Positions 38,089-46,224 are shown, numbered from the stretch's first letter. The stretch: DNA of 64,000 nt from Glutamicibacter sp. PS (GCA_031317595.1 JANCMB010000001.1:2040971-2104970), one strand, 5' to 3'. Notes: a model not told the origin generated them from the sequence alone. Translations and numbers: made by a program.

Positions 38089-39387
38089 CTAACCTTCGAG
38101 CACCGGGTCGGTTTCAAAGAGCGGGGCGATCAGATAGCCGATAGCGGTGCCCACACCGATCTGCAAGGCCAGCGCCCCGGCCGTGATCCACAGGTGTGGT
38201 CCGATCTCGGTCAGCCGGCCAATGGCCAGCGATCCGGAGGCCAGCAGAGAACCAAGAAGGCTAAACAGGCCGGTCACAAGGCCGGTAAACACCGAGAGGC
38301 AAACGGTCGACACCCCCAACGAAAGTGCCGCGTAGGGAATCCTTCGCGCGAACCAATCTTCGAGGTGGTTCTCGCCCACGCGGAGGAAGTACCACCCGGC
38401 GACAATGCCGGCCACCACCGGCAGGAGCAGGAACAGCCAGTTGTAACTGCTGGATCCAGAAGGAAGCGCAGCCATTAACGGTAGGGAAGGCAGCGGCCCC
38501 ACCGTGGTTTCAAGGGTGGAAAGAGTGCTACCCACGCCGAGGCTGAATCCGCCGCCGGAAATCCACGACAGCGCCCAAAAGACAGCGTTCGGGATAAAGC
38601 CCAACTGCAAGAGGGTCAGCGCAAAGGATCCCAGCGGGCCGGGGCGCAGATCCTGATAGACGTTCGCTACATCCGCCCAGTGCGTTCCCACGGATACCGA
38701 TACCAGCACGCCGGCAATGCCCACGGCCGCCACATAACCGAGGAAACCAGCAACGATCACGTGCCATACATAGGATCCGGCCCACCGCCGGTGCGGCGAA
38801 ATGCTCTGCAGGTAGCTGGCGGTATCCACACCGATTAGCCGCCCCCAGGAGCCGGCTTCGCGCCGGGCGCCGATAATCAGTCCCACGCAGGCAATCGCCA
38901 TGGGGATCAGCGCCGCTGCCACCACATTCACTCGTGCGTACTGATTCGTGCAGAGATACCCGGCGGCCAACCCCAGCAGCGCGTAGGTCAGCAACGCCCC
39001 GGCCAGTCCTTGCCACAGTTGATCGGTGTAGGAGGCACGTGCGATGCGGCGCCCGGCACGCCAACAAAACATCAGCGGCAAGAGGCTCAGTCCGAGTGGA
39101 ACCAACGTGATCCATCCGCTGCCCTGCCCCTCGCCCAGGCTGAGCACTTCAATGGGAACACCGTGCGCATGCAACCATAATTGACCGCCGAACTGCAGAA
39201 TGACGTTGAAGGACTCCTCGAGGAAGCCGCCGGAGAAATACACGGCGATTAACGGGACGACGAAGATGGCCAGGCAGAATACGACCGACTGCAGGATCTC
39301 GAAGGCACCCTGCAGCGCTAGGGGCATCGGCCAACCATTGCGCAGGCGCAACATGACTGCTTTCATGGGTTTCTTTTCGCGGCTCAT
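38089..39387 (-). CDS. DUF6350 membrane protein (PerM-like)
   Basis: A 432-residue protein with about eleven hydrophobic segments. QGAFEILQSVVFCLAIFVVP starts the first helix and WRAGRRIARASYTDQLWQGL, GSFALTLLQLGFIPNAVFWA and WISGGGFSLGVGSTLS follow. It matches the DUF6350 family, also annotated PerM/cell-division-associated in mycobacteria. It is usually found beside purN in Micrococcales, as here. The start at 39387 is chosen because the upstream ATG at 39411 lies inside the terminator of the preceding gene. Confidence 0.82.
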   Translation of the reverse strand: MSREKKPMKAVMLRLRNGWPMPLALQGAFEILQSVVFCLAIFVVPLIAVYFSGGFLEESFNVILQFGGQLWLHAHGVPIEVLSLGEGQGSGWITLVPLGLSLLPLMFCWRAGRRIARASYTDQLWQGLAGALLTYALLGLAAGYLCTNQYARVNVVAAALIPMAIACVGLIIGARREAGSWGRLIGVDTASYLQSISPHRRWAGSYVWHVIVAGFLGYVAAVGIAGVLVSVSVGTHWADVANVYQDLRPGPLGSFALTLLQLGFIPNAVFWALSWISGGGFSLGVGSTLSTLETTVGPLPSLPLMAALPSGSSSYNWLFLLLPVVAGIVAGWYFLRVGENHLEDWFARRIPYAALSLGVSTVCLSVFTGLVTGLFSLLGSLLASGSLAIGRLTEIGPHLWITAGALALQIGVGTAIGYLIAPLFETDPVLEG

Positions 39388-39409
39388 CCCTTCAATAATC
39401 CCACTGCGC

Positions 39410-39461
39410 ATGACAAGTACGGCCCAGCGACGCGCAAGGGTCGCTGGGCCGTACTTGTCAT
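39410..39461 (-). terminator. Terminator of the hpaHI operon
   Basis: Perfect 22-base arms: one begins ATGACAAGTACGGCCCAG and the other is its exact complement, around an eight-base loop. It lies four bases after the hpaI stop, upstream of DUF6350. Confidence 0.9.
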
Positions 39462-39464
39462 CGG

Positions 39465-40274
39465 CTAGTAGCTGGAGGTAATGGGAGCGTCGGACTCTCC
39501 GCGATACCGCTCGGCGAGCTGTTCACTGGCCCGCGCGAGCAACGCAACGTCGGCGCCAACCCCCACGAACTGAGCTCCGGCCTCGATATAGCGCTGGGCG
39601 CTGCCAGGGTCGAAGGCATTGACGCCCACGTACTTACCGGCCGCGCGGGCCGCGGCGATCACCTTCAGGACAGCCTCCACCACCTGCGGGTGTCCTTGCT
39701 GTCCAATGAGGCCCATGGTGGCGGCCAGATCCGAAGGCCCAATGAACACCCCATCGAGGTCGTCGGTGGCGAGGATCGCCTCGACGTTATCCACGGCCTG
39801 CTGGGATTCGATTTGCACGATCACGGTGATGGTATCGCCGGCCCGTTGCAAGTAGCCGTCGATGCGGTTCCAGCGAGCAGAGCGGGCAAGGGCCGAGCCA
39901 ACCCCGCGGACCCCGCGTGGTGGGTAATGGCAGGAAGCCACGGCCTGTTCGGCGTCTTCGGCGGTATGCACCATCGGGATGATCAGTGACTGGGCTCCCA
40001 GATCCAGGTACTGCTTGATAATCACTGGATCGTTGACCGGAGGACGTACCACCGGCACCGTGGGGTAACCGCCCACGGCCTGCAATTGAGTCAGCAGGCT
40101 TCCGAGATCATTGGGCGAGTGCTCGCCGTCCAGGAAAATCCAGTCAAACCCTGCCCCGGCACAGATCTCGGCGTTGACCGTCGAGGCGGAGCATACCCAC
40201 ACACCGGCCAGCGGGTGGTCGCTGGAGGCCAGCACATCTTTGAACGAGCGGTCGGCGGTTACACGAACTGACAT
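39465..40274 (-). CDS. hpaI: HpcH/HpaI aldolase (4-hydroxy-2-oxoheptanedioate aldolase type)
   Basis: A 269-residue class II aldolase. The motif FDWIFLDGEHSPNDLG holds the metal-binding Glu, VPVVRPPVNDPVIIKQYLDL the substrate Arg, and VIVQIESQQAVDNVEAI and VFIGPSDLAATMGL complete the HpcH/HpaI pattern. It splits 4-hydroxy-2-oxo acids to pyruvate (or related keto acid) and an aldehyde in 4-hydroxyphenylacetate-type breakdown. It begins within the end of hpaH (16-base overlap), so they are one operon. Other pathway genes are not in this window, so the substrate may differ. Confidence 0.9.
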   Translation of the reverse strand: MSVRVTADRSFKDVLASSDHPLAGVWVCSASTVNAEICAGAGFDWIFLDGEHSPNDLGSLLTQLQAVGGYPTVPVVRPPVNDPVIIKQYLDLGAQSLIIPMVHTAEDAEQAVASCHYPPRGVRGVGSALARSARWNRIDGYLQRAGDTITVIVQIESQQAVDNVEAILATDDLDGVFIGPSDLAATMGLIGQQGHPQVVEAVLKVIAAARAAGKYVGVNAFDPGSAQRYIEAGAQFVGVGADVALLARASEQLAERYRGESDAPITSSY

Positions 40275-41044
40275 GTCACCGTCCCCAATGCTCCATAGTC
40301 GGCCATGACGGTATCGCCCTTGTCCACCCACATTGGGCGGGTGAAGGAGCCCGCGAGGATCAGTTCGCCGGCCGATAGTTTATCTCCATGCGGAGCGATC
40401 TTGTTGGCCAGCCAGTACACACCCGAGGCCGGATGGTTCAGCACACCGGCGGCTACGCCGGTCTCTTCCACCGTCTGGTTCTTGTAGAGGATGCCGGCGA
40501 CCCAGCGCAGGTCGACCGCTTCGGGGCGCACCGGGTTGCCACCGATCACCATCGCGCCCATGGCAGCGTTGTCGCTGATCGTGTCGACGATCGTGCGTCC
40601 CTGCATTTCAATGCGGGAATCGAGGATTTCAAGGGCCGGGATCACGTAGTCAGTCGCGTCCAGCACATCGAAAATTGTCGCGTTGGGTCCGCTGACATCT
40701 TTTTTGAGCTTGAACGCCAGCTCCATCTCAATGCGTGGGTGCGTGTATTGGTCCCAGGGCACCGTGCACCCGGTTTCAAGCACCATATCATCGAAGATGA
40801 TTCCGTAATCGGGTTCGGTGATGCCCGTAGCCATCTGCATGGCGCGTGAGGTGAGCCCGATTTTTCGCCCGGCCAGTACACGGCCCTTGGCTTCACTGCG
40901 CTGACGCCACAGATTCTGGACACGGTAGGAATCTTCCACCGTCATCTCTGGGTATCGGGTGGTCAGCAACGGTACCGGGGTTCGAGTCTCCCCGGCCGCG
41001 ACCAATTCGTCGGCGATCGCCGTGATTGTTTCCTCGGGCAGCAT
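40259..41044 (-). CDS. hpaH: 2-oxo-hept-4-ene-1,7-dioate hydratase type (HpaH, FAH-like)
   Basis: A 261-residue hydratase of the HpaH/MhpD group. DSYRVQNLWRQRSEAKGRVL, GRKIGLTSRAMQMATGITEP, and MELAFKLKKDVSGPNATIFD are typical, the last providing the metal-binding Glu. It hydrates a 2-oxo-4-enoate to the 4-hydroxy-2-oxo acid used by hpaI. ATG at 41044 follows GAAAGGTGA. The 350-base upstream region holds the repeats described under 41134-41245. It is the first gene of the two-gene operon. Confidence 0.9.
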   Translation of the reverse strand: MLPEETITAIADELVAAGETRTPVPLLTTRYPEMTVEDSYRVQNLWRQRSEAKGRVLAGRKIGLTSRAMQMATGITEPDYGIIFDDMVLETGCTVPWDQYTHPRIEMELAFKLKKDVSGPNATIFDVLDATDYVIPALEILDSRIEMQGRTIVDTISDNAAMGAMVIGGNPVRPEAVDLRWVAGILYKNQTVEETGVAAGVLNHPASGVYWLANKIAPHGDKLSAGELILAGSFTRPMWVDKGDTVMADYGALGTVTCQFV

Positions 41045-41395
41045 GGTTCACCTTTCGCACGCATGGCACTGTGGCGCGAGCCGATTCATGCCTTGGCTCA
41101 CATCGCCCATGGTATCGAGCGGTGGCAGGGCTGGCACATCGTACTTAGATTTCGCCCGTCGGTTGCGAACAGGGCCGCTGCGCTGGGAAAATCATCCCTA
41201 GACGATAGGCGAGCATCGCAAAAATCATCCCAAAGTACGATGTGCATGTCTTTGGTTACTGACTAGCGTATTTAAAGACAAAAAGACAACCTTATTGGTC
41301 GCCTACCCGGCGATACAGTGCCGGCCCAACGGCCGAGGTACGGAAACGACCCGCTCCGCAATACACGCCATCATCACCCCAAAGGCCCCGACCTC
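41045..41395. other. Regulatory spacer upstream of hpaH, about 350 bases, no gene
   Basis: No convincing gene. It holds the repeat pair and direct repeats given at 41134-41245 and an AT-rich stretch near 41260-41300 that may contain promoters for the small gene at 41396. Confidence 0.5.
41134..41245. repeat. 13-base inverted repeat pair upstream of hpaH
   Basis: GCACATCGTACTT at 41134-41146 is the exact complement of AAGTACGATGTGC at 41233-41245, with 86 bases between. In between, AAAATCATCCC occurs at 41188-41198 and again at 41221-41231, 33 bases apart. Both could be regulator sites for the hpaHI operon. Confidence 0.7.
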
Positions 41396-41590
41396 ATGAC
41401 TCCCACGCTAGCTCTCGGAATCTTATGCATGCTTATTTTCAGCGGCCTCTGCCTTTTCGCTTCCCGTATCGCGAAGACTCAACCCAATAGCGATAGCGAG
41501 ACCACCAGAAAGTTTCGGACCCTAATGCTCATTGGCCTATATTTCGGGGTCTCCGGGGTCGTAACGATGAGCGTGAATTTCATGAGCTAG
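41396..41590 (+). CDS. Small two-helix membrane protein, unknown
   Basis: A 64-residue protein beginning MTPTLALGILCMLIFSGLCL and ending with a second hydrophobic helix, IGLYFGVSGVVTMSVNF. A charged, polar segment (about residues 24-45) joins them. No function is known. The ATG at 41396 is chosen because the hydrophobic pattern starts right there. It overlaps the convergent small gene by 11 bases. Confidence 0.5.
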   Translation: MTPTLALGILCMLIFSGLCLFASRIAKTQPNSDSETTRKFRTLMLIGLYFGVSGVVTMSVNFMS

Positions 41591-41816
41591 CCCTGCGCGG
41601 CGGCCTACCGCCTACTCGTGCGCGCCACGCAAGCACCGCGCCCCCAAGTACCAGCGCGCCCGAGGCCAACAAGAGCACACCCCACCACCAGGGGGTGCTG
41701 GCTCCAGTGAACCAGACAATGCCCGCGGCAAGAGTGAGGGTGCCGGCGAGGATACGCACGACCAGCGCCGCAGCGGAGGTGCCATATCGCTTCGTTGGCT
41801 CAAGATCTGCTCCCAC
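41580..41816 (-). CDS. Small two-helix membrane protein, unknown
   Basis: A 78-residue protein. Two hydrophobic helices (LVVRILAGTLTLAAGIVWFT and WWWGVLLLASGALVLGGAVL) separated by a short loop, and an Arg-rich C-terminus. No family is recognised. It is convergent with the gene at 41396, overlapping by 11 bases. Treated as a real gene on hydrophobicity and codon pattern; evidence is modest. Confidence 0.5.
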   Translation of the reverse strand: MGADLEPTKRYGTSAAALVVRILAGTLTLAAGIVWFTGASTPWWWGVLLLASGALVLGGAVLAWRARVGGRPPRRASS

Positions 41817-41906
41817 GTTGGCAGCTCCTTCGATTCATTCTGGCTCCGTCTCCTGCTTTCCACCCTAACGACATTGCTCGATGCTTCGCTTGGGGCCGAG
41901 TACTGG

Positions 41907-42590
41907 TTAGCGTCCGGCTTGGACACTGGCGAGCAATGCCTCGAAGGGTAGCGATGTCATCGTGTCGTTGGGATCGGCGAATTCGCTGACGCTTGGCGTG
42001 ATCGAGCGAGTGTCACCCAGATCCTGTTTGGTGCCCAGCTGCGGCGCAGTGGCCCCCAGAGCCAACGCGGCCTCACGCGCGGCACGCTGCACTCGTTGCT
42101 CAAGGGTGCCGCTCAGGCCTTGTCCCGCGAAATCTTCGGAAGCGGCGAATACCGTGGTGGGCATGACTTGCGCACGCAAGTAGCCGAAGATGGGCCGCAT
42201 GGCGTAGTCGATAACCAATTGGTGCCGCTGGGTCCCCGCGGTGGCTGCGAGTATCACGATCTTTGACTCCACCGTCTTGGGATCGAGAATGTCGAGGAAA
42301 GATTTAAACAGGCCCGAAACGGATGCGGTGAACACCGGTGATACCGCTACCAACACATCGGCAGCGGCCACCGCATCGATCACCTGCTGCAATGCGGGTG
42401 CCGCGAAACCGGTGAGCATGTTGTTAGTGATGTCCGCGGCAAACTCCCGCAGCTCAACGAGCTGAACATCAGCTTCTAGCCCGGAACTGGCCAGTTGCTC
42501 ATTGACCGACCGCCCAAGCTGTCCGCCAAGTAGCGAGGAGCTTGATGGGGTGCCTAGGCCACCGGAAATGACGACGATCGAGGCGCTCAT
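41907..42590 (-). CDS. NADPH-dependent FMN reductase family protein
   Basis: A 227-residue flavodoxin-like protein. ASIVVISGGLGTPSSSSLLG corresponds to the phosphate-binding loop of FMN, and VLVAVSPVFTASVSGLFKSF is the typical P-x-Y/F-x-x-S loop, here SPVFTAS. The pattern suits the CE1759 type of FMN reductases found near flavin-dependent monooxygenases. No monooxygenase is present in the window. It is divergent from tryptophan dioxygenase. ATG at 42590 has AAAGGTGG five bases upstream, better than the GTG at 42599. Confidence 0.85.
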   Translation of the reverse strand: MSASIVVISGGLGTPSSSSLLGGQLGRSVNEQLASSGLEADVQLVELREFAADITNNMLTGFAAPALQQVIDAVAAADVLVAVSPVFTASVSGLFKSFLDILDPKTVESKIVILAATAGTQRHQLVIDYAMRPIFGYLRAQVMPTTVFAASEDFAGQGLSGTLEQRVQRAAREAALALGATAPQLGTKQDLGDTRSITPSVSEFADPNDTMTSLPFEALLASVQAGR

Positions 42591-42674
42591 GGTATCCACC
42601 TTTCCACAGTTATATGTGTTTGCATGTAATAACGCAGGGACGCCACACGATATTCCCCTGTAGCAGTTTCACTA

Positions 42675-42704
42675 TTGTGACGCTCGTTCTAATTTTGATA
42701 CGAT
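42675..42704 (+). promoter_or_regulatory. Promoter of kynA, predicted leaderless start
   Basis: TTGTGA (42675-42680) and TACGAT (42699-42704) with an 18-base spacer. The expected transcription start, about seven bases after the -10 box, falls on the ATG at 42711. No ribosome binding site precedes that ATG. Confidence 0.6.
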
Positions 42705-42710
42705 CGGCGC

Positions 42711-43580
42711 ATGACCTCGCAATGCCCCATGAGTTCCAACCAGCGCGACATCGAAGAAGGAGTACGCACCGACTTCCACGACACGATGTCTTACGGCAGC
42801 TACTTGGATCTTGAGCGCGTACTCTCGGCCCAGCACCCGGTCAGCCAGCCGGAGCACCACGATGAAATGCTATTCATCATTCAGCATCAAACCAGTGAGC
42901 TGTGGCTGAAGCTGATGTTGCACGAACTCGTCGAAGCTCGACGCCTCATAACGGTCGATGAACTCGGCAAGGCACTCAAGTGCCTTGCCCGCGTGAAACA
43001 TATTCAGAAGACCCTCACGGAGCAGTGGTCCGTTCTGGCCACGCTGACCCCGCGAGAGTACGCACAGTTCCGCGGCTTCCTAGGGTCCTCTTCGGGCTTT
43101 CAGTCATATCAGTATCGCGCAGTAGAATTCATTCTGGGCAATAAGCATGCCGGCATGCTCAAGGTTCACGAGTCCGACCCCAAGGCCCACGAAATGCTCG
43201 AGAAGCTCCTGCATGAGCCCTCGCTCTATGACGTTTTCCTTGCCGCGTTACATCGGGCCGGGTACGCCATCCCAGACTCCGTGCTGACTCGCGATGTCAC
43301 CCAGCCGTGGAATTTCACCGAGGAGCTGGTCCCGGTCTTCAAGGACATCTACGAGTCCGAAGACACCGTCTGGAGCCTGTATCAGGCGTGCGAGGACCTA
43401 GTGGATGTGGAGGATAATTTCCAGGCCTGGCGCTTCCGCCACCTACGAGTCGTGCAGCGCACCATTGGCTTCAAGACCGGCACCGGGGGCTCATCCGGCG
43501 TCAACTTCCTCAAGCGTGCTCTGGATCTGACGTTCTTCCCCGAGCTTTTTGCGGTGCGGACGGAAATTGGAGTCTCGTAA
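42711..43580 (+). CDS. kynA: Tryptophan 2,3-dioxygenase
   Basis: A 289-residue heme enzyme that opens the indole ring of tryptophan to N-formylkynurenine. SYGSYLDLERVLSAQHPVS, then EMLFIIQHQTSELWLKLMLH holds the active-site His, FLGSSSGFQSYQYRAVEFIL is the helix typical of the family, and WRFRHLRVVQRTIGFKTGTG with GGSSG holds the proximal heme His and the loop. Length fits. No kynurenine formamidase or kynureninase is adjacent. A PaaX-like regulator gene overlaps its end. Confidence 0.96.
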   Translation: MTSQCPMSSNQRDIEEGVRTDFHDTMSYGSYLDLERVLSAQHPVSQPEHHDEMLFIIQHQTSELWLKLMLHELVEARRLITVDELGKALKCLARVKHIQKTLTEQWSVLATLTPREYAQFRGFLGSSSGFQSYQYRAVEFILGNKHAGMLKVHESDPKAHEMLEKLLHEPSLYDVFLAALHRAGYAIPDSVLTRDVTQPWNFTEELVPVFKDIYESEDTVWSLYQACEDLVDVEDNFQAWRFRHLRVVQRTIGFKTGTGGSSGVNFLKRALDLTFFPELFAVRTEIGVS

Positions 43581-44412
43581 ACCGCTCGCGGCGTTCGCCC
43601 TCGACGACTTCGAGGTGCGTATCGGCAGCGCCACCTCGTTATTGCGCACGATCGGCGGGCTATACCTACGACATCATCCAGCTCCCGTCGCGCGAGCCAC
43701 CGTTCTTGAGCTACTCTCCGCGACCAATGTTTCGGTGGGCACCGCACAGACTGCGATCACTCGCCTCAGCGAACGCGGTCTCCTAGCCGCTACCGGGACC
43801 GCGTCGAAGATCGAGGTTACGGAGGCGGCGCGAGCCATGTTCGCACGCGGGGACCGACGCATTTTCACGCCCCGTCAAATGACCGACGCAGACTCGTGGC
43901 TCCTGCTGAGTTTTTCGGTACCGGAATCACAGCGCGCCGCCCGGCACCAGTTACGCCGTCACCTACTGAACCTCGGCGGTGGACTGGTTAATGCCGGACT
44001 GTGGATTTTTCCCGAGTATCTGCACGGCGAAGTCAGTGAGGTACTCGAGGCACTCGAGCTACGCAATAACGCGACCCTATTTATCGGCCAGAACCCCCAG
44101 TATCCGATCTCGGCCCAGCAGTCGGCGGAGAGTTGGTGGAATCTGACGGATCTTGCCGCACGTCATCAGCAGTTCATCGCGAACGCCGAAGATCTACCGG
44201 TCAGTGGTGTACCCCGTGAGGACTACGCCTCCTTCGTCCGGCTCATCGATTCATGGCGGGCTATTCCTTACTTGGATCCAGGGTTGCCTCCACAGATGCT
44301 GCCCGCGGGATGGCCCGGAACCGAGAGCCGTCTGCTGTTTATGGAATGCATGCAGAAATTGCGCCCCGGGGCCGACGACTTTGCGCACAGTGTGTTGCCC
44401 GCGATGGATTAA
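43567..44412 (+). CDS. PaaX-family transcriptional regulator
   Basis: A 281-residue regulator. The N-terminal winged helix is in GSATSLLRTIGGLYLRHHPA through GTAQTAITRLSERGLLAATG, and the central LNLGGGLVNAGLWIFPEYLH matches the PaaX signature (LxxxGFGxLxxGVWISP). PaaX represses phenylacetate catabolism through phenylacetyl-CoA; here the neighbour is kynA, so an aromatic degradation intermediate is plausible as effector. I use TTG at 43567 as the start, overlapping the kynA stop by 14 bases; GTG at 43615 is an alternative. A terminator follows. Confidence 0.82.
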   Translation: MESRKPLAAFALDDFEVRIGSATSLLRTIGGLYLRHHPAPVARATVLELLSATNVSVGTAQTAITRLSERGLLAATGTASKIEVTEAARAMFARGDRRIFTPRQMTDADSWLLLSFSVPESQRAARHQLRRHLLNLGGGLVNAGLWIFPEYLHGEVSEVLEALELRNNATLFIGQNPQYPISAQQSAESWWNLTDLAARHQQFIANAEDLPVSGVPREDYASFVRLIDSWRAIPYLDPGLPPQMLPAGWPGTESRLLFMECMQKLRPGADDFAHSVLPAMD

Positions 44413-44417
44413 CGAGC

Positions 44418-44454
44418 AACCGCCCCGCGCCGCTTTAGGCGGCGCGGGGCGGTT
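44418..44454. terminator. Bidirectional terminator after the PaaX-like gene
   Basis: Perfect 16-base arms (AACCGCCCCGCGCCGC and complement) around a five-base loop, between convergent genes. Confidence 0.9.
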
Positions 44455-44464
44455 GACGGAATCC

Positions 44465-45196
44465 CTACTTGGCAGGAATATCCAGGGTCTGACCCACGTA
44501 GATCAGATCGGCATTGGCCACAACGTCCTGGTTCAGGACGAACAGGGCCTGCCAGGAATCCAAGCCCAGCTTCTGCGAGATGGTGAACAGGGTGTCACCG
44601 CTCTTGACGGTGTAGTCCTTACCCGAGTCGCTCACCTTCACGTTGTACACCTTCTGCTGCGGCGCCTGGGCGACGCGCTTGCCGGTGCTCTTCTTCACGG
44701 TGGTGCGCTCCACGGACTTCGGTTGCACGGTCTGCTTCTTGGCGGTGCTCTTCGGAGCCACGCTCTTGGTCGTGGACTTAGCAGTGCTCTGCTTGGTCGG
44801 AGCGGCCTTCTTAACCGAGGTTTCCTGCGGGGTCACGCTACCGGTCGGCTTGCCGCTGAGTCCCAGCTTGGCGGAGCAGGCAGGCCATGCGCCCCAGCCC
44901 TGCGAAGCCTGAACCTTGGTGGCAATGCGGATCTGCTCGGCCTTGGAAGCCTGGTGCGGCATACCGGAACCGCCGAAGGCACGCCAGGTCGACAGTGAGA
45001 ACTGCAGGCCACCGTAGTAGCCGTTTCCGGTGTTGATGCTCCAGTTACCGCTGGACTCGCACTGAGCCAGTGCGTCCCAGGTGCCGGCAGCGTTGGCTGG
45101 TGCGGTGGTGGCTACGAGGGCGCCACCTGCCACGGCGACGGCGGCCAGGGTAGCCGAACCGCGGCGAACAATCTTCTTGGTCTTCTGCTGGATCAT
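44465..45196 (-). CDS. Resuscitation-promoting-factor domain protein with LysM
   Basis: A 243-residue secreted cell-wall protein. A signal peptide covers residues 1-36, with cleavage after ANA. The Rpf transglycosylase-like domain is WDALAQCESSGNWSINTGNG with catalytic Glu about residue 47, then GGLQFSLSTWRAFGG. A Lys/Thr/Ser-rich linker (about 110-190) leads to a C-terminal LysM domain, YTVKSGDTLFTISQKLGLDS, which binds peptidoglycan. It likely cleaves glycan strands during regrowth. ATG at 45196 has GGAG five bases upstream. The long leader may fold, and MtrA-like boxes lie further upstream. Confidence 0.93.
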   Translation of the reverse strand: MIQQKTKKIVRRGSATLAAVAVAGGALVATTAPANAAGTWDALAQCESSGNWSINTGNGYYGGLQFSLSTWRAFGGSGMPHQASKAEQIRIATKVQASQGWGAWPACSAKLGLSGKPTGSVTPQETSVKKAAPTKQSTAKSTTKSVAPKSTAKKQTVQPKSVERTTVKKSTGKRVAQAPQQKVYNVKVSDSGKDYTVKSGDTLFTISQKLGLDSWQALFVLNQDVVANADLIYVGQTLDIPAK

Positions 45197-45310
45197 AGCT
45201 CTCCAGTGGCCCTTCGACACTCAGGTCTTCCCAGACCTTCGTGGTGCATCGCCCGGCGTCGCATTTCGACTTCGATGAAGCGCCGTCTCGGCAGGCGATG
45301 TGAAGACCGT
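45197..45310 (-). promoter_or_regulatory. Structured 5' leader of the rpf gene, possible RNA switch
   Basis: Read on the minus strand, GGTCTTC (45308-45302) can pair with GAAGACC (45230-45224), enclosing CATCGCC/GGCGATG and CGGCG/CGCCG. The same GAAGACC region also forms a local hairpin GGTCT/AGACC, so the two folds are mutually exclusive. It ends 28 bases before the ATG. I do not recognise it as the c-di-AMP riboswitch known upstream of some rpf genes. Confidence 0.45.
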
Positions 45311-45342
45311 CCGACGCTTGTTTCCCCAATAACACTGCGAGT

Positions 45343-45358
45343 GTTATCGAAACGTTAC
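45343..45358 (-). promoter_or_regulatory. MtrA-box-like site upstream of rpf, proximal
   Basis: Read on the minus strand: GTAACG-TTTC-GATAAC, two GTAAC-like hexamers ten bases apart, matching the MtrA-box layout known in actinobacteria. A perfect palindrome ATAACACT-x3-AGTGTTAT overlaps (45329-45347). Confidence 0.5.
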
Positions 45359-45490
45359 AAACAACGATAACGGGACGTTGCGGGCACCTTGCAACTCAGG
45401 AAACCTCCAGAAACCCCTAAATTACAGGTCAATACGGCTTAAAAAATTTTTTCGAGAACCCCTCTAAAGCCCTTCTTTGGGCCCCGTAGC

Positions 45491-45507
45491 GCTATCGAAA
45501 CGTTATC
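45491..45507 (-). promoter_or_regulatory. MtrA-box-like site upstream of rpf, distal
   Basis: Read on the minus strand, GATAACG-TTTC-GATAGC. It shares TAACGTTTCGATA with the site at 45345-45357, 148 bases away in the same orientation. Confidence 0.4.
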
Positions 45508-45510
45508 GAA

Positions 45511-46194
45511 CTAAACTCGCTCCGCCGTCAATAGTTGTGGTAAGGATCGCACGCCATCAAGAATCCACCGAGTGGGGTAGCCCGCGAAATCTTCTTCCGC
45601 TAGAGCCCCGGTCAAGACTGCCACGGGATGCGCCCCGGCGCGATGCGCAGAGAGCACATCAACGATGGTATCGCCCACCGAAATGACCGAGCGAACATCT
45701 TGGACGCCCGTGCGCTCCATAGCACGGTGGATCATATACGGGGCAGGTCGACCAGCGGCAACTTCGTCGCTGGTGACCACCGCATCCAGCAGTTCTCCCT
45801 CCCCCACCCTCCAGCCGAGGCCGCGCAAAATTGGTTCCGCGACGTCTGCGGAGAAACCCGTCGTCAAGGCAATTTTCAAGCCGCGGGACGCCAGTTCCCT
45901 CAGGGCCTTCTCGACACCCTCGAGAGCAACGGGAGGATTCTGCGCATACAGTTCGGCCAAGAGCTCTCTGAAGCGATCAAATTGCTGACGAACGAGCGCA
46001 TCGCTGGCTTCTATCCCGCCCAGACGCAATAGGGCGTCAATGGCTTCCACCTTATCTGCCCCCATCCATCGTTGCAGGTTATCCGCGGTGACCTCGGCAC
46101 CGGTTTCCTCAACGGCTGTTCGTAGCGCGCGATACACGTCGCCGTGCTCGTCAATAGTGGTTCCGGCCATATCCATAACTACAAGTTCAAACAT
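45511..46194 (-). CDS. Phosphonatase-like HAD hydrolase (PhnX-like)
   Basis: A 227-residue HAD protein. The first motif is VVMDMAGTTID with nucleophile Asp8 and Ala10 in place of the second Asp of ordinary phosphatases, the phosphonatase pattern. The cap region MGADKVEAIDALL has Lys48 where PhnX has its Schiff-base Lys, and AAGRPAPYMI plus SVGDTIVDVLSAHRAG are motifs III and IV. It matches the TIGR03351 family, found with phosphonate transport. It likely splits phosphonoacetaldehyde or a relative to phosphate and an aldehyde. It lies 30 bases after the GntR gene, one operon. Confidence 0.9.
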   Translation of the reverse strand: MFELVVMDMAGTTIDEHGDVYRALRTAVEETGAEVTADNLQRWMGADKVEAIDALLRLGGIEASDALVRQQFDRFRELLAELYAQNPPVALEGVEKALRELASRGLKIALTTGFSADVAEPILRGLGWRVGEGELLDAVVTSDEVAAGRPAPYMIHRAMERTGVQDVRSVISVGDTIVDVLSAHRAGAHPVAVLTGALAEEDFAGYPTRWILDGVRSLPQLLTAERV

Positions 46195-46224
46195 TTTTCC
46201 CCTTGATGTGATTGTCTCGATGTC

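Noticed and set aside
45197-45360. c-di-AMP (ydaO) riboswitch upstream of rpf
   Set aside because: The conserved GGGG-rich and CCGAA-type segments were not found. It stays an unassigned structured leader.
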